DNA from: Daejeonella rubra
Lineage (GTDB): Bacteria; Bacteroidota; Bacteroidia; Sphingobacteriales; Sphingobacteriaceae
NCBI RefSeq assembly: GCF_900103545.1
Contig: NZ_FNHH01000033.1
Coordinates: 1-44,646, forward strand
DNA length: 44,646 nucleotides
Direction of reading: 5' to 3'
In this document: one piece after another, positions 36,654 through 44,646 of the stretch
Position numbering within the stretch: the first letter of the stretch is position 1
Layout of the letters: every line of letters starts with the position of its first letter
Position numbers and translations under genes: made by a program
Notes under the pieces: model-generated
What the model saw: only the letters and a program-made list of their open reading frames with translations
The model's database searches: none
What the model was told of the DNA's origin: nothing

Positions 36654-38075
36654 TTATGAACTCAGGATCTTAAAAGCAAGTTTTTGAGTATTCAACGAAT
36701 GAATCCTATTAGCGATCTGTACAGCCTGAACTCTGATTTCACTGACCGCTGTACTCTCCCAAAGAACACCTTTCAAATTTGATCCGATGGTAAATAAGCC
36801 GGATTCTATGGATCCCTTTTCATTGATTAGCTCAAAAGTATTCGGATCTGCATTGATTCCTAGTTTGAGCTCATCCTGACTCAGGACACCTTTGAGCAGA
36901 GCATTTTTTAAATAATTAGTTTCAAGTTTAAGAAGATCCGTTTCCGGACCGGTACAATTAATCACCCTGCTTACCTGGATCTGCACCTCCCTTTGTTGCT
37001 TTTTATCAAAGAACATTGCGGTGATATCCCCCTGACATTCAACGATGTCGCTAATCTTTCCGGAATAGATATGCAACTGGCCGTCTATCCTGAGCTGCTG
37101 TAATTTATCATGGATATTCAATGGTATTCTATGCCTTGCAACTCCCCATAGATGTCGCAATCTTGCCATAAAGACTCGTTTTTCTCTGATCGTAAGATTC
37201 ATCCAGATCTTTTGAGTCAAAGGCCGGAGTGAATCAATAATAGGCTCTGCCGACAAGCCGTATGCTCTGACCAGCTTCTTATGTATATTAAAAAGTTTAA
37301 CAAGCTGATAAAGACTGGTACCACTGCTGATCTCTTCCAACAGTTTTGTATAGGCTAATCCATTATGTCTGTGCGGAAGTATATTAAACCCATTGGGAGA
37401 TATCGAGATGATCTGGCCGCTAAAACCTTGCTCCAGCAAGCCCATAACAGTATCTACCATGGTCAGGCCATTCCCAATGATCAATACTGGTTTGTTTGAA
37501 TTCAGGTCTGAAACAGAGCGCCTGTCCCATGGATTTTGAAAATAATTCGAACTCTCCTTAAAAAACGAGCTTTTTATCTGCGGATTTCCCGGCAAATGGT
37601 TGCCGCTGGCTATTATACCATATTCAGCCTGTACGGTTTTTCCATCATTCAGGATCAAGTCAAGGGAATCATTTGCATGCGAAATATCAACAACCGCAGA
37701 ATTGATCACCCTGACGGCTACCTGATTCTCTTTTGCCTGCCTGAGTGTTTCTTCCCAAATATCTTTCAGGTATTCTCCATAAAGTTTACGGGGCAGGTAA
37801 GAATTGCCGATCAACTCTCTTTCCTTACCTTTAAAATGATCCCTCAGCATCACCCAGTTCAGGAAATGATCAGGATCAGCAGGGAACGCACTCATTCTGG
37901 AAGCAATAACATTCAGGAGAAATTTCTCAGAGTAAGGATCATAAGCAATTCCTGTATTGAGCACATCACTCTCATTGATCAGAATTACTTCCATCGGACC
38001 GGCCGCATTCCTGACCAGGTGAGTACTTAACAATGTTCCCGAAAAACCTCCGCCAATGATCGCAATTTTCAGCAT
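36654..38075 (-). CDS. FAD/NAD(P)-binding flavoprotein
   Basis: This 473-residue protein opens with an FAD dinucleotide-binding loop, IAIIGGGFSGTLLSTHL (about 4-20). A second nucleotide-binding loop follows at about 200 (VLIIGNGLTMVDTVMGLL), and a late VINCTGPETDLL with SGLFTIGSNLKG closes the FAD fold. This fits the FAD-NAD(P)-binding family that includes YdhS-like proteins, related to flavin monooxygenases and N-hydroxylases. The substrate is unknown. The next minus-strand gene starts 44 nt downstream. It lies just beyond the biosynthetic block on the opposite strand. A role in oxidising the product is possible but unproven, as homologues also occur outside such clusters. Confidence 0.72.
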   Translation of the reverse strand: MLKIAIIGGGFSGTLLSTHLVRNAAGPMEVILINESDVLNTGIAYDPYSEKFLLNVIASRMSAFPADPDHFLNWVMLRDHFKGKERELIGNSYLPRKLYGEYLKDIWEETLRQAKENQVAVRVINSAVVDISHANDSLDLILNDGKTVQAEYGIIASGNHLPGNPQIKSSFFKESSNYFQNPWDRRSVSDLNSNKPVLIIGNGLTMVDTVMGLLEQGFSGQIISISPNGFNILPHRHNGLAYTKLLEEISSGTSLYQLVKLFNIHKKLVRAYGLSAEPIIDSLRPLTQKIWMNLTIREKRVFMARLRHLWGVARHRIPLNIHDKLQQLRIDGQLHIYSGKISDIVECQGDITAMFFDKKQQREVQIQVSRVINCTGPETDLLKLETNYLKNALLKGVLSQDELKLGINADPNTFELINEKGSIESGLFTIGSNLKGVLWESTAVSEIRVQAVQIANRIHSLNTQKLAFKILSS

Positions 38076-38231
38076 TCATACCTGTTTGAAGGATAAATGT
38101 ATTTATAAAATATGAGATTAGAGGAGAGTTAGGAGCTTAGTTGGTACCGGCGAATTAATGTTGCGGATTATAGATCATGTGTTAGGGGCTTATCCATAGA
38201 ACATGGCAAATGAACCACCACAAAACCTGGC

Positions 38232-39176
38232 TTAAATAAGCTTCTCAAGCGAATTCCAGATGATCCGCAAACTGGAAATGATCACCAGTACACCAACCCC
38301 GATGAACATCTTTTTAAGCGGTAATTTTCCGGCCAGTCTTGCAGCAATTGGAGCAGCAACTACTCCGCCTACGATCAAACCCAGCACGGTTTGCCAATGA
38401 CTAACACCTAATATGATGAAAAATGTGAGCGCGCTGGCCATCGTCACAAAAAACTCTGTCAAACTCACAGAACCAATAACATATTTTGGTGTCCGGCCTT
38501 TGGAGATCAAGGTACTGGTAACTAATGGCCCCCAGCCTCCTCCACCGAATGAATCCAGAAAACCTCCGGCACCGGCGAGCCAGCCAGCATGTTTAACTTT
38601 CTGTGCTTTCCTTTTCTCTTTGAATGCATTGGTTAATATCCTGACGCCAAGAAGCAGAGTATACCCAGAAATAACAGGGCGGATCCATTGTGAAAAATTA
38701 TCTCCTGCATAACCCAGAAATATAGCCCCGATGATCGCACCCAGAACACCCGGAATGAGGAGAGTTTTGAATAATTTCATGTTCACATTTCCGAATCGGT
38801 AATGGCTGAAACCGGATGCTCCGCTTGAAAACATTTCTGCTGTGTGAATACTTCCCGAGATCACTGCCGGGTTTAAACCTCCTGATAACAAAAGAGTCGT
38901 TGAAACCACGCCATAACCCATACCCAATGCTCCGTCAACTATTTGTGCACAAAATCCAACAAGCAGCATCCACATAAATTTTTCATCTATCTGCGCTGAG
39001 AGATCTTTACTTAATTCTACAACTGTTGCATAACCGATATACGTGTAAACTGCATACACAATAAAAAGCAGTGCCAAACTGAATAATGATAAATAGGCGA
39101 TCATTTTCCACTTTCTTTCCTGAGACTTCTCAGAGACGTTACGCGGTAAATCTACTTCACCTTCTTTTAGCTTCAT
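38232..39176 (-). CDS. TauE/SafE family sulfite/anion exporter
   Basis: This 314-residue membrane protein has eight or nine hydrophobic segments after a charged N-terminus of about 25 residues. Two family signatures are seen: GFCAQIVDGALGMGYGVVSTTLLLSGGLNPAVISGS early on, and AGAGGFLDSFGGGGWGPLVTSTLI in the second half. This is the usual two-fold repeat of the TauE/SafE (DUF81) family, whose members export sulfite, sulfoacetate or related anions from sulfonate metabolism, although many have other or unknown cargo. It lies about 19 kb from cysC on the other strand, so a link with the sulfation block is only suggestive. It is separated from the flavoprotein gene by 156 nt in which I see no gene. 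Confidence 0.82.
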   Translation of the reverse strand: MKLKEGEVDLPRNVSEKSQERKWKMIAYLSLFSLALLFIVYAVYTYIGYATVVELSKDLSAQIDEKFMWMLLVGFCAQIVDGALGMGYGVVSTTLLLSGGLNPAVISGSIHTAEMFSSGASGFSHYRFGNVNMKLFKTLLIPGVLGAIIGAIFLGYAGDNFSQWIRPVISGYTLLLGVRILTNAFKEKRKAQKVKHAGWLAGAGGFLDSFGGGGWGPLVTSTLISKGRTPKYVIGSVSLTEFFVTMASALTFFIILGVSHWQTVLGLIVGGVVAAPIAARLAGKLPLKKMFIGVGVLVIISSLRIIWNSLEKLI

Positions 39177-40164
39177 GAACAGTTGATAGTATTGGTATAA
39201 AGTCTATGGAATTAGTCGACAATTATAATCAAGTTTTTTTGTTTACACCTAATTTATTTTGTTTTTTATTGTTGTCCGGTTAAATTTAGGATTAATAAAG
39301 AGCCTTATTTACACCTTTAAATTGAGAGTATTTTTTGAATCAAAAAGTAAGAGCTCCCTTCATAACCTTACCACCCTCTATCGCCGGGTGGGCTCGTAGT
39401 TATTCACAGGTTTTTTTATTGTTTTTTAAAGGTGTTCATGCTTTCGCCGCTGAAGGGCGGCTCAGGTTTGAAGGCCAAAAGTAACCAAAAGCCTTTTTCA
39501 ATCCCTAGGTGCCTTTGGCCACAAGACCACCACACATCAAAAAAAAGTGATCGCTGCTTTTGGGGGATACCAAAATATGAAAGCCATCCGGGTATGATCC
39601 CAAAATCTAATGCTCGGAAGTGTTATTTGAAAGAAACTGCATCTGTTTTTTGATTTTTCCGGCACTGGGGATTGAATCGTCCTTCGGGTCCGTTTATCTG
39701 TTATGAATGGGAGCTGGGACAGTGCGATGGGTAACAACCGTTCATAAATTACCGGTATTGCTTATTGCAGAAATCGGCCTCCTGGGATTTGGCAGTAAAG
39801 GCGTACTTTATCCTTGCATTAACAATCATAAATCACTGCATTCAAGTAATCCGGAGAAGTGTTGCATATCCATTCATATATTTCAAACCATAAACACGGC
39901 TTGGATTACACCGATAGGATAAAGTGTGGATTTACAACAAATACCGGGAAGCCGCGGCTCTTTTGCTTACTTTTCCAGCTGAAGGGAAAAGTAAGTGCCC
40001 TCTCCGCGGCATGAGCGGGATGATTTCTATATGACTCGTCCTATATTTTTCCCAGACACTAATGATTTTTATTAAAAAAGAAGACAAATATCCCTATTCC
40101 GTTATAAATATCCCTTTAGCCACCCCCGGCATCCACAAATAAATGAATTCATAAATTATTGCAA
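39177..40164. other. Gene-free region of about 1 kb with hairpins
   Basis: No supported gene is present; the short open frames here lack start context and any recognisable domain. Small inverted motifs occur, for example AAGGC...GCCTT around CCAAAAGTAACCAAAA near 39471-39495, CCGCTGAAGGGCGG near 39449, and a strong two-part hairpin at 39951-40010. It may be the decayed remains of a mobile element. It separates the exporter from the polymerase cassette. Confidence 0.5.
39951..40010. repeat. Two-stem inverted repeat (hairpin)
   Basis: The outer arms GCCGCGG (39951) and CCGCGGC (ending 40010) enclose an inner perfect 11-bp stem, CTTACTTTTCC against GGAAAAGTAAG, with a short loop. The whole is 60 nt and would fold strongly in RNA or single-stranded DNA. 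It stands about 150 nt upstream of the dinB promoter. Confidence 0.6.
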
Positions 40165-40190
40165 ATGCTAAAAATTTTAGCATAGATTTG
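40159..40190 (+). promoter_or_regulatory. dinB-dnaE promoter with perfect 19-bp palindromic operator
   Basis: ATGCTAAAAATTTTAGCAT (40165-40183) is a perfect palindrome with 9-bp arms around one central A. It sits between a possible -33 TTG (40159-40161) and TAGATTTG (40183-40190), a full match to the Bacteroidota -7 element TAnnTTTG. A repressor bound here would block the polymerase. The dinB ATG is 18 nt beyond the -7 element. A LexA/XRE-type damage-response repressor is the likely ligand, by analogy with other mutagenesis cassettes. Confidence 0.6.
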
Positions 40191-40208
40191 TATCCCTGCA
40201 AATGAATT

Positions 40209-41366
40209 ATGCTGAAGGACAAACAAATCATACATATTGATCAGGATGCATTTTTTGTATCCGTAGAGCTTCTGAAGAACTCTTCCCTGGCCGGGAAACC
40301 GGTGATCATCGGGGGAACTTCTGATCGTGGGGTAGTTGCATCCTGCAGTTATGAAGCCCGGAAATTCGGCATTCATTCGGCCATGCCCTCCAGAATGGCC
40401 AGACAGCTTTGTCCGCATGCCATCTTCATCCGCGGCAACATGGAAGAGTACAGCAAATACTCTCACATCGTCACCGATATTCTGCAGGAAAAAGTACCGG
40501 TACTTGAAAAAGCGTCCATTGATGAGCACTACATAGATATGACCGGCATGGACCGCTTTTATGGCTGCATGAAATTTGCACATGAGCTGAGGCTTCACGT
40601 GATGAAGGAAACGGGCCTGCCTCTTTCCTTTGGTTTATCGGTCAATAAAACGGTATCAAAAATAGCCACCAATGAATGCAAGCCCAACGGAGAACGGCAG
40701 GTGCCTCTTGATGAGGTGCAGCCTTTTTTAAACCCACTGTCCATTAAAAAAATACCGGGCCTGGGTCAGGCAACCTATATCAAGCTGAGCGAAATGGGGG
40801 TTCGCTTTATTTACACATTGTCACAGATCCCTCAGGAGCAGCTGTTCAAAGTACTGGGAAATAATGGAACAAGCCTGTGGCAAAAAGCACATGGGATCGA
40901 TAATTCGCCGGTCCTGCCCTACCGTGAGCAAAAATCGATCGGTACACAAAGCACCTTCGAAACCGACAGCATCGATACGCATACGATCAAACAGTTAATC
41001 ACATCCATGGTAACCGACCTCTGCTTTCAACTCAGGGCTCAAAGAAAACTGACGGCCTGCATCACAATAACCATCCGCTATTCCAATTTTGAAACCCATA
41101 CCCAACAGGCTAAAATACCTTATACCACACTTGACTCCTTCCTGATCAGCAAAGCGAAAGAGCTGTTTGACAAGTTGTATAACCGGCGCATGCTGCTTCG
41201 TTTGGTTGGAGTTAAACTTTCGCAACTGGTCAGCGGGCATGAACAGATCAGCCTTTACAGTGCTTCCGAAGAACAGTATAAACTTTATCAGGCCATGGAC
41301 CGCATCCGGAACAGGTTCGGTGAGAAAGCCGTGAAACTGGCATCAACCATTAACATAAAGCTTTAA
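40209..41366 (+). CDS. dinB: Y-family DNA polymerase IV
   Basis: This 385-residue polymerase starts at ATG 40209 with the catalytic motif HIDQDAFFVSVELL. SCSYEARKFGIHSAMPS is the nucleotide-gripping finger, and SIDEHYIDMTG carries the second pair of catalytic acids (the usual family text is SIDEAYLD). KIPGLGQATYIKLSEMG is the thumb helix-hairpin-helix, and a little-finger domain follows. Near the C-terminus QISLY (about residue 347) resembles a sliding-clamp-binding peptide. It copies past damaged bases with low fidelity. It is followed after 3 nt by a dnaE-type gene, so the pair forms a translesion cassette. A palindromic operator lies in its promoter. G+C content looks higher here than in the biosynthetic cluster. 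Confidence 0.92.
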   Translation: MLKDKQIIHIDQDAFFVSVELLKNSSLAGKPVIIGGTSDRGVVASCSYEARKFGIHSAMPSRMARQLCPHAIFIRGNMEEYSKYSHIVTDILQEKVPVLEKASIDEHYIDMTGMDRFYGCMKFAHELRLHVMKETGLPLSFGLSVNKTVSKIATNECKPNGERQVPLDEVQPFLNPLSIKKIPGLGQATYIKLSEMGVRFIYTLSQIPQEQLFKVLGNNGTSLWQKAHGIDNSPVLPYREQKSIGTQSTFETDSIDTHTIKQLITSMVTDLCFQLRAQRKLTACITITIRYSNFETHTQQAKIPYTTLDSFLISKAKELFDKLYNRRMLLRLVGVKLSQLVSGHEQISLYSASEEQYKLYQAMDRIRNRFGEKAVKLASTINIKL

Positions 41367-41369
41367 GCC

Positions 41370-44306
41370 ATGTATCTGAATGTTCATTCCCAATATAGTT
41401 TACGCTATGGCACATTATCCATAGAAAAGCTGGTGGAACAGGCTAAAACCCTGGGAATAGAACAAATGGCACTTACCGATATCAATAACTCTACGGGAGC
41501 TATGGAATTCATCAGGGAATGCCAGGAAAAAGGGATCAAAGCCATTACAGGTATTGAGTTCAGGAAATCATCCGGACTTCTGTATATCGGGATAGCCCGC
41601 AACAGGGAGGGCATGAAAGAATTGAATGACTTCCTCAGCTTCTACAATCTCAACAGTATGGAGCTGCCCGACAAACCCTGGGATTTTCAGAATGTTTACA
41701 TCATTTACCCATACAAGCCTGAACACAGGACTTTGAAAGAAAATGAATTTCTGGGTATCCCCTACCGGGATTTGAACAGTCTTTTCGGGAAGCCATTATC
41801 CGGGATCAGGGAAAAGATTGTGGCTCTGCATAGCGTGACTGTCAGCAATAAGATCGAGCATCGCCTGCATACCTATTTAAGAGGAATAGACCTGAACACC
41901 CTGCTCTCCAAGATCGGGAAAAATGACTGCTGCCATGAGGATGAGGTGTTCCTCCGACCTGATCAGCTAAAAAAACGTTACGAGGCATATCCCTTCATTA
42001 TCAGTAATACCGGGAAGCTGATGAACGACTGCAGCAGCAGCTTTGAAAAGGGCTCAAAGAACCGGAAAACATTTACCGGATCGGCAAAAGATGATAAAGC
42101 CCTGCTGGAAAAACTCGCCCTTGAAGGGATGGAATACCGCTATGGCCGCTCGAACCGGGAAGCTTTAAAACGGGTACAGAAAGAACTTGCGGTTATTGAT
42201 GAGCTGCATTTCTCTGCTTATTTTCTGATCACCTGGGATATCATCCGCTATTCAATGGCACGGGGCTATTATCATATCGGGAGAGGCTCAGGGGCAAACA
42301 GCATCGTCTCTTACTGCATGCGTATCACTGATGTGGATCCGATAGAACTCGACCTGTATTTCGAGCGCTTCCTGAACCGGCAACGGAGTAGTCCGCCCGA
42401 CTTCGACATCGATTACAGCTGGGATGAACGGGAAGATGTGCAGGACTATATATTTAAACGTTACGGCAGCAATCACACCGCATTACTGGGAACGATGAGT
42501 ACGTTTAAAGACCGGTCCATCATCCGGGAGATCAGCAAGGTAATGGGGCTACCGGCTCAGGAGATAGATAGTTTTACCGACCCAACAAAACAGGAGCAGA
42601 ACCGCAACAACCCGACTTTCGCTAAGATACTGGCCATTCAGAGCATGATGCAGCACATGCCCAATCAACGTTCTATCCATGCAGGAGGTGTGCTGATCTC
42701 GGAAGAACCGATCACCTATTATACCGCACTGGATCTGCCGCCCAAGGGTATGCCTACCGTGCAATGGGATATGTATGAAGCCGAAGCCATCGGATATGAA
42801 AAATTCGATATCCTGAGCCAGAGAGGCATCGGACATATTAAAGAGGCGGTCCGTCTGGTCCTCGAAAATCAGAAAACAAAACTGGATATCCATGCGGTCA
42901 GCTCCTTCATGAAAGACCCGAAAATCAATGCAAAATTAAAAACAGGGAAAACCATCGGCTGCTTTTACATCGAATCGCCTGCCATGCGGCAACTGCTGAG
43001 AAAGCTGGGATGTGAGAGTTATCTGACACTCGTTGCTGCAAGCTCCATCATCCGACCTGGTGTAGCCTCTTCGGGAATGATGAAGACCTATATCAGCAGT
43101 TTCCATGATCCCGAAAATGTAAAATACCTCCACCCCGTGATGAAGGAACACCTTCAGGAAACCTTCGGCGTGATGGTGTATCAGGAAGATGTGATCAAGA
43201 TCTGCTACCATTATGCCGGGCTCGACCTCACAGATGCCGACGTCTTGCGGCGGGGTATGAGCGGAAAATACCGCTCTAGAAAGGAATTTGATCGCCTGGT
43301 TCAGCGATTTTTCGACCGTGCCAAAGAGATCGGAAGAGATGAGAAAACTACCGAAGAAGTCTGGCGGCAGGTCTCATCTTTTGCGGGATACAGTTTCTCA
43401 AAAGCCCATTCCGCTTCATTCGCTGTAGAAAGTTACCAGAGCCTATTCCTGAAAACCTATTATCCACTGGAATTTATGGTGGCCGTACTAAATAATTATG
43501 GCGGGTTTTATCAGCGCTGGGTCTATGTTCATGAGCTTCAGAAATCGGGTGCCCGGGTACATTTACCATGCGTAAACAATAGTGAAACGAAGGTTAGGAT
43601 AAGAGGTAAAGACGCCTGGCTGGGTTTTATCGGCATACAAGGGCTAGAAAGCCATTTTATGGAACTGATTCCCGCAGAGCGAAATGCCAATGGGCCTTAC
43701 CGGGATCTTGCTGATCTGATTAAACGTACCGGAGTCAATCTGGAGCAGGCGATCATCCTGATCAGACTTGGTGCATTGCGGTTTACCGGAAGCAATAAAA
43801 AAGAGCTTTTGTGGGAGGTCCATAACTACCTGGGCAGCAAGACCGTTCCAAAGCAAAGCACTGAACTGTTCTGCACAGAAGCCAAAGAATTTTACCTTCC
43901 CGAACTGCAAACCTCTGTACTGGAAGATGCTTATAATGAACTGGAATTGCTGGGGTACCCGCTTAGCATGGACATGTTCGACCTGCTCAGAACCAGCTAC
44001 CGCGGCGACCAGATGGCAGATGATCTTAGTAAACATGTCGGACAGATCATCCGGACAGTAGGCAATTACGTTTGTGAAAAGCCGGTCCGCACGAAGAATA
44101 ATAAAAAGATGTGGTTCGGAACTTTTCTGGATAAAGAAGGCGATTTTCTGGATACCATACACTTCCCGGCAAGTACTCCGGCATATCCATTCCGTGGTAA
44201 AGGATGTTATCTGATTGAGGGTAAGGTGGTCGATGATTTTGGTTACCCCAGTATCGATGTGAACAAATTCGCTAAACTACCTATCAGGGATAATCCGGTT
44301 TTTTAG
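41370..44306 (+). CDS. dnaE2: C-family DNA polymerase, DnaE2-type (error-prone) alpha subunit
   Basis: This 978-residue protein is shorter than replicative DnaE (about 1160). It opens with a PHP domain (NVHSQYSLRYGTLS, ALTDINN, GIEF). The usual TDHG histidine is an isoleucine, so metal binding and proofreading are probably lost. The palm is intact: GRGSGANSIVSYCMRITDVDP, ERFLNRQRSSPPDFDIDYSW with the catalytic acids, then FGVMVYQEDVI, LRRGMSGKYRS and GYSFSKAHSASFAVESYQSLFLKTYYP. A helix-hairpin-helix and a shortened OB-type end follow. The 3-nt gap after dinB makes the pair an operon, like the DinB/ImuB-DnaE2 mutagenesis modules of other bacteria. The call as the accessory rather than the replicative enzyme rests on length, context and the PHP change. 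Confidence 0.85.
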   Translation: MYLNVHSQYSLRYGTLSIEKLVEQAKTLGIEQMALTDINNSTGAMEFIRECQEKGIKAITGIEFRKSSGLLYIGIARNREGMKELNDFLSFYNLNSMELPDKPWDFQNVYIIYPYKPEHRTLKENEFLGIPYRDLNSLFGKPLSGIREKIVALHSVTVSNKIEHRLHTYLRGIDLNTLLSKIGKNDCCHEDEVFLRPDQLKKRYEAYPFIISNTGKLMNDCSSSFEKGSKNRKTFTGSAKDDKALLEKLALEGMEYRYGRSNREALKRVQKELAVIDELHFSAYFLITWDIIRYSMARGYYHIGRGSGANSIVSYCMRITDVDPIELDLYFERFLNRQRSSPPDFDIDYSWDEREDVQDYIFKRYGSNHTALLGTMSTFKDRSIIREISKVMGLPAQEIDSFTDPTKQEQNRNNPTFAKILAIQSMMQHMPNQRSIHAGGVLISEEPITYYTALDLPPKGMPTVQWDMYEAEAIGYEKFDILSQRGIGHIKEAVRLVLENQKTKLDIHAVSSFMKDPKINAKLKTGKTIGCFYIESPAMRQLLRKLGCESYLTLVAASSIIRPGVASSGMMKTYISSFHDPENVKYLHPVMKEHLQETFGVMVYQEDVIKICYHYAGLDLTDADVLRRGMSGKYRSRKEFDRLVQRFFDRAKEIGRDEKTTEEVWRQVSSFAGYSFSKAHSASFAVESYQSLFLKTYYPLEFMVAVLNNYGGFYQRWVYVHELQKSGARVHLPCVNNSETKVRIRGKDAWLGFIGIQGLESHFMELIPAERNANGPYRDLADLIKRTGVNLEQAIILIRLGALRFTGSNKKELLWEVHNYLGSKTVPKQSTELFCTEAKEFYLPELQTSVLEDAYNELELLGYPLSMDMFDLLRTSYRGDQMADDLSKHVGQIIRTVGNYVCEKPVRTKNNKKMWFGTFLDKEGDFLDTIHFPASTPAYPFRGKGCYLIEGKVVDDFGYPSIDVNKFAKLPIRDNPVF

Positions 44307-44646
44307 GTGGCTGAGGCAGGAGGCTGGTTGGTGGAAACACAAACCAGAGGGAAGCTGGGCAGTGACTCCTATGATCGGTGTCTCCTATGGTCGGTGTTTT
44401 TCAAGATATCACACGCGACACGCGTGCGCCCAATGTCATTAAGTTAAGCTTTTATTCTGTTGGTATCCTGTTATGCCGAAGGGTTGGGGCATCTATTTTT
44501 GAAGTATAAATTAGATTCTTCGCTGCGCTCTGAATGACAAAGTTCCTTAACTTAACGTGAGTTCGATATAAGGCTTATTCAAGTTAAAAAGAAAGTTGTA
44601 GGGATTTGGTTTGATCAAACTCAAACTGTGATTTGATGGAAGGCTT
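44307..44646. other. Gene-free right flank with inverted repeats
   Basis: No gene is seen. Directly after dnaE2, GGAAACACAAACCAGAGG (about 44333) pairs imperfectly with CCTATGGTCGGTGTTTTT (about 44385-44402). This hairpin ends in a T run and could serve as a terminator. It belongs to the same motif family as the left flank of the window. Further on, ATTAAGTTAAG (about 44438) and CTTAACTTAA (about 44547) form a second, widely spaced inverted pair that brackets a MITE-like stretch. Confidence 0.5.

Noticed and set aside
36654..38075. Ornithine/lysine N-monooxygenase making a siderophore
   Set aside because: The sequence fits the broader FAD/NAD(P)-binding family, and there are no siderophore receptor, transporter or hydroxamate genes nearby.
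39661..39700. tRNA-like TTGAATCGTCC stretch
   Set aside because: No acceptor stem, D-arm or anticodon arm can be drawn around it; no tRNA gene is seen anywhere in the window.
39432..39922. Short plus-strand frames and a minus-strand frame in the gene-free kilobase
   Set aside because: They lack domain similarity, overlap hairpin-like repeats and have mixed codon use; probably non-coding or decayed.
91..44402. The whole window as one mobile element bounded by inverted AACACCGACC repeats
   Set aside because: The same motif also lies inside the window, no integrase or transposase gene is present, and the window edges are arbitrary.

Overview
The window looks like a chromosomal segment from a Bacteroidota bacterium of the Sphingobacteriales/Cytophagales type. 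The evidence is a type IX secretion (T9SS) surface-protein operon with a gliding-type C-terminal sorting domain, matches to the Bacteroidota promoter element TAnnTTTG, and intergenic regions packed with short palindromic and tandem repeats. The genus cannot be fixed from the sequence.

Layout. (1) 304-9715, minus strand: a 1842-residue secreted lectin/Ig-type adhesin, a PorP/SprF-type outer-membrane protein and a PorE-like OmpA lipoprotein-type protein form an operon, preceded by a small two-TM protein. (2) 9716-11025: a gene-free repeat island. (3) 11026-35840, plus strand: about 25 kb of co-directional genes in three blocks. The first is glycan-type: two GT2 glycosyltransferases and an O-antigen-ligase/TPR protein. 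The second is a sulfation block: arylsulfotransferase-like protein, a 58-aa membrane miniprotein, a two-TM protein, a PAPS sulfotransferase and APS kinase CysC. The third is an assembly line of three overlapping megasynthase genes (A-PCP-KS-AT-ACP-aminotransferase, C-A-NMT-PCP, C-A-PCP-PCP-TE) followed by a JmjC/cupin-like oxygenase. (4) 35884-39176, minus strand: a secreted beta-repeat protein, an FAD/NAD(P)-binding protein and a TauE/SafE anion exporter. (5) 39177-40164: about 1 kb without a gene, with hairpins. (6) 40209-44306: a dinB-dnaE translesion-polymerase cassette, with a perfect 19-bp palindrome lying between its putative -33 and -7 promoter elements.

How the parts may work together. 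The adenylation-domain specificity residues read by eye are DVWHLSLID(K) for the first module (the serine code) and DILQLGMIW(K) for the other two (a close match to the glycine code). With a malonyl-type AT, no ketoreductase and an in-line PLP aminotransferase, the line would build a serine-derived 3,4-diamino-5-hydroxypentanoyl unit, then N-methylglycine, then glycine, and release it through the thioesterase. CysC would make PAPS for the neighbouring sulfotransferase, and the arylsulfotransferase-like protein could move sulfate at or outside the inner membrane. This suggests a small sulfated, possibly glycan-linked, peptide-polyketide. This cluster is the best candidate here for an undescribed system. 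The coupling of the blocks is inferred from synteny and strand only. No phosphopantetheinyl transferase, dedicated transporter, resistance gene or regulator is visible in the cluster.
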